Shown one piece after another: positions 58,307 to 64,000 of a DNA stretch of 64,000 nt. A program made the position numbers and the translations under genes. The stretch covers positions 1 to 64,000 of the forward strand of contig CAPXSA010000026.1 of assembly GCA_948735595.1 (NCBI GenBank), in the 5' to 3' direction. The stretch is from an uncultured Clostridia bacterium (GTDB lineage Bacteria > Bacillota > Clostridia > TANB77 > CAG-508). The notes beneath the pieces were generated by a model that did no database searches, was not told the DNA's origin, and worked only from the letters and a program-made list of their open reading frames with translations. Every line of letters starts with the position of its first letter. Within the stretch, counting starts at the first letter, position 1.

Positions 58307-59563
58307 ATGGAAAAAGTAATTGGTTTAGTAATGGCAGCAGGGGTAGATGACAGAATGAAATCTAAAAAATCAAAATTAGCACAAGAATTATATGGAAAGG
58401 CTGTTATTAAAAGAGTAGTAGATTCTTTCAAAAAAGCAGGAATTGAAGAAGTAGCAGTTATTGTAGGAGAAAATAAAGAAGAAATAGAAAATATTTTAAA
58501 AGATGAAGTAACTTATCTTCATCAAGAAAGATGTTTAGGAACAGGGCATGCGATTATGCAAGCTGTTAGTTATTTAGAAGGCAAACAAGGAAGAGTAGTA
58601 ATTGCAAATGGTAATATTCCACTTATTACCCCAAAAACAATTCAAACAGTAGTAGAAAAGTCAGAAAATGAGGAAGAAGCTGCTACTATTTTAACAGGTA
58701 TCATTAGTGAACCAACAGGATATGGAAGAATTATTAGAAGAGATAACAAAATAGAAGAAATTGTAGAAGAAAAAGAAGCCACAGAAGCAGAGAAAAAAAT
58801 ATTGGAAGTAAATGCGGGGCTATATTGTTTTGAAATTTCAAAATTATTGGAAATTATCGGAAAATTACAACAAAGTAGTATAGGGCTATATTATTTAACA
58901 GATGTTATTAAAATGTTCCATACTAAGGACTTCAAAGTAGGAGGCGTATTAGTAGAAGATAATACTGAAATTTTAAGTTTAAATACGAAAACCCAATTAG
59001 AGATGCTTACCAGAATTTTAAGAATTCGTATCAACACCATGCATATGAATAATGGTGTTACCATTGAAGATGTCAATAGTACTTACATATATGAAGATGT
59101 AGAAATTGGAATAGATACAGTCATTCATCCTAATACGACTATTAAATCAGGTGTTATTATTGGAGAAGAGTGTAACATTGGACCCAATGCCTATATTAGA
59201 GAAGGCTGCAAGCTAGCTAACAAAGTGAAAGTAGGAAGCTTTGTAGAAATCAAAAAAGCTATTATCGGAGAAGGTTCAAAAGTACCACACTTGTCTTATA
59301 TGGGAGATTGTGAAATTGGAACAAAATGTAATATTGGTTGTGGAACCATTACTTGCAACTATGACGGAAAAAATAAACATAAAACAAAAATTGGTGACAA
59401 TTGTTTCATCGGTTCAAATGTTAACTTAGTGGCACCAGTTAATATTGGAGACCATACATTAATTGCAGCAGGATCAACGATTACAGAAGATGTACCAGCA
59501 GAGAGTTTAGGAATTGCAAGACAAAGACAAACCAACAAAGAAAGATGGAACCAAGGAAAATAA
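58307..59563 (+). CDS. glmU: GlmU-like protein with altered uridyltransferase site and intact acetyltransferase domain
   Basis: 418 residues from ATG 58307 after AAGGAGAG. The N-terminal nucleotidyltransferase has AAGVDDRMKSKKSKL where GlmU has AAGxGTRMxSxxPKxL: the Gly-Thr pair is Asp-Asp (14-15), though Arg16 and Lys23 remain. The metal-binding Asp of GDxPL is Asn103 (NGNIPL). The left-handed beta helix is normal: VEIKKAIIGEGSKVPHLSYMGD with the catalytic His, IGCGTITCNYDGKNKHKT. It likely acetylates GlcN-1-P but may not make UDP-GlcNAc; the adjacent UAP-like enzyme could do that step. Confidence is lower for this split role. Confidence 0.8.
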   Translation: MEKVIGLVMAAGVDDRMKSKKSKLAQELYGKAVIKRVVDSFKKAGIEEVAVIVGENKEEIENILKDEVTYLHQERCLGTGHAIMQAVSYLEGKQGRVVIANGNIPLITPKTIQTVVEKSENEEEAATILTGIISEPTGYGRIIRRDNKIEEIVEEKEATEAEKKILEVNAGLYCFEISKLLEIIGKLQQSSIGLYYLTDVIKMFHTKDFKVGGVLVEDNTEILSLNTKTQLEMLTRILRIRINTMHMNNGVTIEDVNSTYIYEDVEIGIDTVIHPNTTIKSGVIIGEECNIGPNAYIREGCKLANKVKVGSFVEIKKAIIGEGSKVPHLSYMGDCEIGTKCNIGCGTITCNYDGKNKHKTKIGDNCFIGSNVNLVAPVNIGDHTLIAAGSTITEDVPAESLGIARQRQTNKERWNQGK

Positions 59564-59565
59564 GT

Positions 59566-59638
59566 GTTAGTTTGGGGACGTATGTCTAACCAACGAAAGC
59601 GAAGCTTTTGTTGGTTAGACATACGTCCCTAAACTGAC
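59566..59638. repeat. REP-like palindrome after the glmU-like gene
   Basis: GTTAGTTTGGGGACGTATGTC... pairs with the mirrored right arm ...ACATACGTCCCTAAACTGAC around a loop near CGAAAGCGAAGC. About 32 bases per arm. The core GGGGACGT matches the element at 7772-7900. Confidence 0.75.
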
Positions 59639-59655
59639 GCGAACGAAATAATGTG

Positions 59656-60033
59656 TTATTGTTGTTCGCCAGGTAGAAAATAATCTACAACACCGTATAC
59701 TAATGCACCAATAATAGCAGCCATCCAAGAAACCGTATAACCTGCTACGAAGTATTGAGTAACATATAGTACAACTGCAGAAAGTACAAAACCTACAAAT
59801 CCTTTACCAAAAGAACTTGCATGTAAACCAGTGAATTTTGTGATTAAATAATCAATAACAGTAAGAACAATAGCAGCAGCTGCTAATGACCATATGTTAT
59901 TAATTTGAAATCCTGGTGTGAAGAATGCGGTAATAGCAAGAACAACGGCAGCTGTTACTAATCTACCAATAATTTGCCATACCATTCCTTTTGAATTGGA
60001 TCTGGTTTGTGTGTTTGTATTATTATCTGACAT
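59656..60033 (-). CDS. Phage holin family IV-like four-helix membrane protein (YvlD-like)
   Basis: 125 residues with four membrane helices. KGMVWQIIGRLVTAAVVLAI, DYLITKFTGLHASSFGKGFVGF and IGALVYGVVDYFLPG match the superfamily IV holin/YvlD proteins, which are membrane proteins also found in non-phage contexts. No other phage genes are nearby. Ribosome site AAGGAGG. Confidence 0.78.
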   Translation of the reverse strand: MSDNNTNTQTRSNSKGMVWQIIGRLVTAAVVLAITAFFTPGFQINNIWSLAAAAIVLTVIDYLITKFTGLHASSFGKGFVGFVLSAVVLYVTQYFVAGYTVSWMAAIIGALVYGVVDYFLPGEQQ

Positions 60034-60196
60034 AATTAAAACCTCCTTGATTTAAGTGTAAAGAACAATGATGTTTGTGTTTCTAATTGTATTATGAGCA
60101 AAAAATAAAAATTTATTCAAAACAAGTTGAATAGATTTTATTTTTTTGGGTTAAAATCAGTAATGAAGAGTTTTAATAAAATTTTAGGAGAAAAAA

Positions 60197-60871
60197 ATGT
60201 TAATTACACTAATTAGAAGTATTATTTTATACATAATTGTTTTAATTGTTATGAGGCTCATGGGAAAACGAGAAATCGGACAATTGCAACCATTTGAACT
60301 TGCTATTTCTATTATGATAGCAGACTTAGCAGCTATTCCTATGTCAGATACAGGAATTCCTATTACAAATGGTATTATTCCCATTTTAGGATTATTAATC
60401 ATGCATTTATTAATTTCTTTAATTAATATGAAAAGTGTTAAAATGAGAGAATTAATGTGTGGAAGACCAACTATTTTAATCTATCGAGGAAGAATTGATG
60501 AGAAAGCTTTAAAGAAGGAAAGATTTACCATTAATGAATTAGAAGAAAGATTAAGAGATAATAGTGTTTTTAATTTGGGTGATGTAGAATATGCGATTCT
60601 AGAGACAAGTGGTCAAGTAACAGTTATTCAAAAACCAAATAAAAGAACGACTATTCCAGAAGATTTCAACATCATGCCAGAATATGAAGGAATTGCCTAT
60701 GACTTAGTGGTAGATGGAAAAATTATGAAAGAAAATTTGAGAAAAATAGAAAAAGATGAGGATTGGCTTAGAAAAGAAGTAAGCAAATTTCATATTAGTC
60801 CAGAAAATGCTTTAATTGTTACTTATGATGGAAAAGGACAAATTTTTTGCCAAGCAAAAGAACAATCTTAA
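60197..60871 (+). CDS. YetF/DUF421 membrane protein
   Basis: 224 residues. Three membrane helices at the start with RLMGKREIGQLQPFELAI and IMIADLAAIPMSD, then a cytoplasmic DUF421 domain with GRPTILIYRGRIDEKALKKERFTINELEERLRDN and AILETSGQVTVI. The family includes B. subtilis YetF/YdfR/YrbG; function unclear, expressed in spores in some species. Ribosome site TTTAGGAG. Followed by the DUF4363-like gene, its usual partner. Confidence 0.88.
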   Translation: MLITLIRSIILYIIVLIVMRLMGKREIGQLQPFELAISIMIADLAAIPMSDTGIPITNGIIPILGLLIMHLLISLINMKSVKMRELMCGRPTILIYRGRIDEKALKKERFTINELEERLRDNSVFNLGDVEYAILETSGQVTVIQKPNKRTTIPEDFNIMPEYEGIAYDLVVDGKIMKENLRKIEKDEDWLRKEVSKFHISPENALIVTYDGKGQIFCQAKEQS

Positions 60872-60904
60872 GAAGTGGGAGGATATGAATTAGAGGTGAA
60901 AGGA

Positions 60905-61294
60905 ATGTATAAAGAATTGGTAATTAGTATTATTGTCATTGCTTTAGTAGTAATAGGTAATATTATTACGCAAAATAATACAATTGAAGCGGTTAATCAA
61001 ATAAGTGGAGAATTAACGCTACTAAGACAAGAAATGGAGAAAGAAAATGCAGACCAAGAGAAATCTAGGAAACAAATGAAAAAAGTAGAAGAGGTATGGG
61101 AAGAAAAATATGAGAAAATGGCATTTTATATAGAGCACAATGAATTAGAAAAAGTGCAAACAGAACTTACGAAATTAAAAGCAGATATTCATATGGAGGA
61201 ATATGCTCAAGGAGTGGAAAACTTAGAAAGTTGTATTTTTATTCTTGAGCATATTAAGGATAAGAGTGCTTTAAAAATTGTCAATATATTTTGA
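60905..61294 (+). CDS. DUF4363-like protein
   Basis: About 129 residues from ATG 60905 after GAGGTGAAAGG. A single N-terminal membrane helix (LVISIIVIALVVIGNII) is followed by a long helical extracellular part. The pattern (VNQISGELTLLRQEME...WEEKYEKMAFYIEHNELEKVQ) fits DUF4363, which commonly follows YetF-like genes in Clostridia. Function unknown. Confidence 0.78.
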   Translation: MYKELVISIIVIALVVIGNIITQNNTIEAVNQISGELTLLRQEMEKENADQEKSRKQMKKVEEVWEEKYEKMAFYIEHNELEKVQTELTKLKADIHMEEYAQGVENLESCIFILEHIKDKSALKIVNIF

Positions 61295-61303
61295 GTTAAT
61301 AAA

Positions 61304-62044
61304 TTACATTAAATTTTGCATAGTATAATAACCAATCTTCTGCTTTACTAAGAATTTTGTGGCTTTGATAGCGCCTTCTGCGAAAATAGTTCTAGAATGA
61401 GCAGTATGTTTGATTTCTAAAGTTTCATTAGGAGAGAAAAAAAGAACAGAATGTTCACCAACAATATTTCCACCACGAATACTAGAAAATCCGATTTCTC
61501 TTGGATTTCTTTTTTCTCGTTTTTGCATACGATTAAACTCATAAATATAGGAACCTTCCGCATTGATACTATTTGCTAGTAAAAGAGCAGTCCCACTTGG
61601 GCTATCTTTTTTTTGATTATGATGTGTTTCTACAATTTCAATATCTGCTTCTGGTAATTTTTGAGAAAGTTCAGCAATGATTTGGCTGACAAGAGTAATT
61701 TCATAAGACATATTACTAGATTGGAAAATAGGGATTTGCACAGAGGCATCTAAGATTTCATTTTGCTGTTCTTTGGTAAACCCTGTAGTGGCTATAACCA
61801 TAGGAATATGGTGAGACATACAATAAGGCAAAAGAAAAATGGTAGATTCAGGAGCAGAAAAGTCAATAATTACATTAGGCAGTTCTGAAAACAATTTTAT
61901 ATCAGAATAGATAGGATAGGAAGAATTAGATCTGGGGTGACTGTCTAATCCTCCTACTAAATTCATGTCCTCTTCTTGTAAAACTAGTTTAGCAACTTCA
62001 TTTCCCATTTTTCCACAAATACCATTGATTAAAACATTTATCAT
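61304..62044 (-). CDS. dapB: 4-hydroxy-tetrahydrodipicolinate reductase
   Basis: 246 residues. NAD(P) loop VLINGICGKMGNEVAK, IDFSAPESTI, ATTGFTKEQ, the catalytic VETHHNQKKDSPSGTAL and the C-terminal RTIFAEGAIKATKFLV are present. Second step of the lysine and dipicolinate branch; dipicolinate is also needed for spores. On the same strand as dapA but separated by an HD hydrolase gene. Ribosome site AGAAGGTG. Confidence 0.95.
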   Translation of the reverse strand: MINVLINGICGKMGNEVAKLVLQEEDMNLVGGLDSHPRSNSSYPIYSDIKLFSELPNVIIDFSAPESTIFLLPYCMSHHIPMVIATTGFTKEQQNEILDASVQIPIFQSSNMSYEITLVSQIIAELSQKLPEADIEIVETHHNQKKDSPSGTALLLANSINAEGSYIYEFNRMQKREKRNPREIGFSSIRGGNIVGEHSVLFFSPNETLEIKHTAHSRTIFAEGAIKATKFLVKQKIGYYTMQNLM

Positions 62045-62162
62045 TTTTTACACCTTCTTGGTTATATCATATGTTGTAATATGCTAATATATGAATGTAT
62101 ACATATGAGATGCTCTTCTGCATATGAACTGATAAAATATGTGCAGAAAGCAAAGAAAAATT

Positions 62163-62202
62163 AAAGGCCTATATGATTAAAAAAATTCATATAGGCTTTA
62201 AT
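62163..62202 (-). terminator. Intrinsic terminator after the HD gene
   Basis: AAAGCCTATATGAA pairs with TCATATAGGCCTTT on the minus strand, followed by AATTTTT. Confidence 0.7.
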
Positions 62203-62206
62203 ATCA

Positions 62207-62785
62207 TTAAACAATTCTAAAGATAATCAAACTTAAAAACACATAAGCATATTTATATAATTTCTTAGTATGTAATAATTTTCTCAAATAACAAAATGTT
62301 TCTCTACAAGCACTATATTTATCCGCAAAAGTTACAACCACAGTTTCTTTAAAATGAGGAAACTGAATGGTAACAGGCCACATATGATTGACAATAACAT
62401 CTTGCTCAATTGCATTCAAATTAAAAATTTCTTTGGCATTTTTTAGTGCAACTTTAGGATGTAAGAAAGCATGTTGACTGGTCCACTTTTTATCAGGCTT
62501 TTCATGATTATGCCAATCATATAAAAATAGGTCATGTAACATAGCACCACGAGTAGCAGAGACATAATCCAAATGGAAAAACTTACACGTTAAGTAGGTA
62601 TAATAAGAAACTTGCATACAATGCCTATAACAAGAAGTATCAGCATGCTGATTAAAATTTTTCATTTGTTTCACTGTTGGGTGTTCTGCTAAATCTTGAA
62701 TAATATTCATAAACTCATCATAACGACATATATTATTTTTAGTATCGTTATTTTCTAAATTTTTTTCCAATGTATGGTTTAACAT
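62207..62785 (-). CDS. HD-domain hydrolase
   Basis: 192 residues from ATG 62785 after AAAGGAG. YRHCMQVSYYTYLTCKFF gives the first His, GAMLHDLFLYDWH the HD pair, and VNHMWPV and TFADKYSA the last His and Asp. The set suits a metal-dependent phosphohydrolase acting on a nucleotide or similar ester. The first 30 residues are polar and the C-terminus ends with a hydrophobic stretch YKYAYVFLSLIIFRIV. Lies between dapA and dapB on the same strand with no obvious pathway link. Confidence 0.8.
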   Translation of the reverse strand: MLNHTLEKNLENNDTKNNICRYDEFMNIIQDLAEHPTVKQMKNFNQHADTSCYRHCMQVSYYTYLTCKFFHLDYVSATRGAMLHDLFLYDWHNHEKPDKKWTSQHAFLHPKVALKNAKEIFNLNAIEQDVIVNHMWPVTIQFPHFKETVVVTFADKYSACRETFCYLRKLLHTKKLYKYAYVFLSLIIFRIV

Positions 62786-62907
62786 CAATTTAAACTCCTT
62801 TTTCTAGGATAGGAATTTAAAATAAATATTTTAAACTCTTACTTCATTATATCATATTATCTCGAAAATAGAAATAATTTAAGGAAATTTTAAGGTTTAT
62901 GTAGAAA

Positions 62908-63792
62908 CTAGATTAGCTTAAATTTTCTTAATTCATCTTCTAGATGATGCCCATTAGTAGCTGACATAGGAATAAGAGGTAATCTAGGTAAGCCCACTTG
63001 ATATCCCATTTTATTCAGAGCGAATTTTACAGGAATAGGATTTACTTCACTAAATAAAGAAGAGATAAGAGGAATAGCCTTTACTTGAGAGTCTTTTGCT
63101 AAAGTAAAATTACCACTTAAGTAATCAAATACCATATTATGAACAAACTTAGGGGCAAGATTAGAAAGCACAGAGATGACCCCAATACCACCTAAAGACA
63201 AAATAGGAAGGGTTTGGTCATCATTGCCCGAATAAATCCATAAATTCTCACCACATAAATGAGCAATTTTGGCTACTTGCGAAATATCACCACTAGCCTC
63301 TTTTATTCCAATAATATTGGAAATCTTAGAAAGTTCTAAACAAGTTTCTGGTAGAATATTTACACCAGTTCGACTTGGCACATTGTATAGAATAATAGGA
63401 AGGGTGACACTTTTGGCAATTTCTGAGTAATGCGCAACAAGACCTGCTTGTGTGGTTTTATTGTAATAAGGAGTGACTAATAATAAACCATCCACACCAA
63501 CGCTTTCAGCATACTGAGAAAGAAAAATAGCCTCTTTTGTATTATTTCCACCAGTACCTGCAATAACAGGGATCCTTTTATGTACAGTTTGAACTGTAAA
63601 TTCAATTGTTTTTTTCTTTTCTGCTAAAGACATGGTAGAGGACTCACCAGTAGTACCACAGATAATAATACTATCAGCACCTTGATCCACTTGAAATTCT
63701 AACAGTTTTTTCAATTCTTCAAAATTAACACCATCTTTTGTAAAAGGGGTAACTAAAGCAGTGCCACAACCAATAAACAGACTTTTCTTCAA
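62908..63792 (-). CDS. dapA: 4-hydroxy-tetrahydrodipicolinate synthase
   Basis: 294 residues from TTG 63792 after AAGGAGG. GTALVTPFTKDGVNFEEL, CGTTGESSTMS, YNVPSRTGVNI (Tyr of the triad) and IGIKEASGD (Schiff-base Lys) are present. Condenses pyruvate with aspartate semialdehyde. Commits aspartate to lysine and dipicolinate together with dapB. Complete and normal in length. Confidence 0.96.
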   Translation of the reverse strand: MKKSLFIGCGTALVTPFTKDGVNFEELKKLLEFQVDQGADSIIICGTTGESSTMSLAEKKKTIEFTVQTVHKRIPVIAGTGGNNTKEAIFLSQYAESVGVDGLLLVTPYYNKTTQAGLVAHYSEIAKSVTLPIILYNVPSRTGVNILPETCLELSKISNIIGIKEASGDISQVAKIAHLCGENLWIYSGNDDQTLPILSLGGIGVISVLSNLAPKFVHNMVFDYLSGNFTLAKDSQVKAIPLISSLFSEVNPIPVKFALNKMGYQVGLPRLPLIPMSATNGHHLEDELRKFKLI

Positions 63793-63963
63793 AATAAAAC
63801 CTCCTTATATTTAAAGTAAAATAGCTAAACTAATGTATAATATGAAATAAAGTGGTTTTATGATAATTATTTTTTTGATATACTTATAGTAAAGAGAATG
63901 ATATAATGTAATCAATAAAATTAAAAAAGGAAATACTTACAAAAGGGGGAAGGTACAAAGAAG

Positions 63964-64000
63964 ATGAGAGGAAATCAAGCTGAGGAATATATTAGAAGAA
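63964..64000 (+). CDS. Start of an unknown gene (partial)
   Basis: ATG after GGGGGAAGG starts MRGNQAEEYIRR and runs off the window. Twelve residues are too few to name it. The region 63793-63963 upstream is AT-rich and shared with the divergent dapA gene; it should hold both promoters (a TATAAT-like box near 63901-63906), which I cannot place exactly. Confidence 0.4.
   Translation, partial: MRGNQAEEYIRR

Overview
The window comes from an AT-rich, low-GC Firmicute. Shine-Dalgarno sites are strong, and TTG and GTG starts are frequent. HrcA with a CIRCE operator, SpoVT, WhiA, an LPxTG protein and a Firmicute-type 6S RNA point to a spore-forming Clostridia-like anaerobe. I cannot name the species from sequence alone. 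Most of the window is housekeeping chromosome, with short accessory insertions.

Layout. 1-3.4 kb: small accessory genes (an Imm33/DUF2185-like protein, two membrane proteins) and an ECF sigma factor coupled to a membrane-anchored M23 peptidase. 3.5-9.2 kb: a diaminopentanoate-dehydrogenase-like enzyme, a C39-like peptidase, an EEP-family hydrolase, a CapA-like protein and rimO. 10.1-12.1 kb: 6S RNA whose 3' end is duplicated around a two-gene cassette, then a type I toxin-antitoxin locus. 12.1-15.5 kb: prmC, whiA, hemW. 15.6-22.9 kb: the heat-shock operon hrcA-(adenosine deaminase)-grpE-dnaK-dnaJ, then lemA and a TPM-domain gene. 23-36.8 kb: PBP1A, cysS, DUF1189, ftsH, a pilin-like protein, an RluA-type pseudouridine synthase, a DUF4258/MqsA pair and recD2. 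36.9-42.6 kb: a coiled-coil protein, comF, a KAP-like NTPase, an LPG-synthase-like flippase and spoVT. 42.8-49.8 kb: the lower-glycolysis cluster gap-pgk-tpiA-(Uma2)-gpmI-eno. 49.9-54.4 kb: tRNA-Gln, a DUF262 accessory block and an LPxTG vWA protein. 54.4-64 kb: ylmH-like gene, dinB, a UDP-sugar pyrophosphorylase, a GlmU-like protein, a holin-like membrane protein, YetF-like protein, dapB, an HD hydrolase and dapA.

Main observation. Seven genes appear broken by a +1 frameshift, at nine sites in all: a C39-like peptidase, rimO, hrcA, ftsH, a pilin-like gene (three sites), recD2 and a UDP-sugar pyrophosphorylase. At every site the zero-frame codon is CGG. Skipping its C, so that the next codon is GGN (Gly), restores the conserved protein; in RimO, HrcA, RecD2 and the pilin signal the restored residue is a family-conserved glycine. 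By hand count about one hundred other CGG trinucleotides lie inside genes here and all are out of frame. I found no CGG that must be read as arginine in a credible gene. The simplest reading is that CGG is not an ordinary sense codon in this organism, and that C-GGN is decoded as one glycine by a +1 shift or a quadruplet-reading tRNA. I therefore annotate these genes as intact CDSs spanning the shift. Adenosine deaminase has a different break, a -1 shift at a T TTA AAA heptamer.
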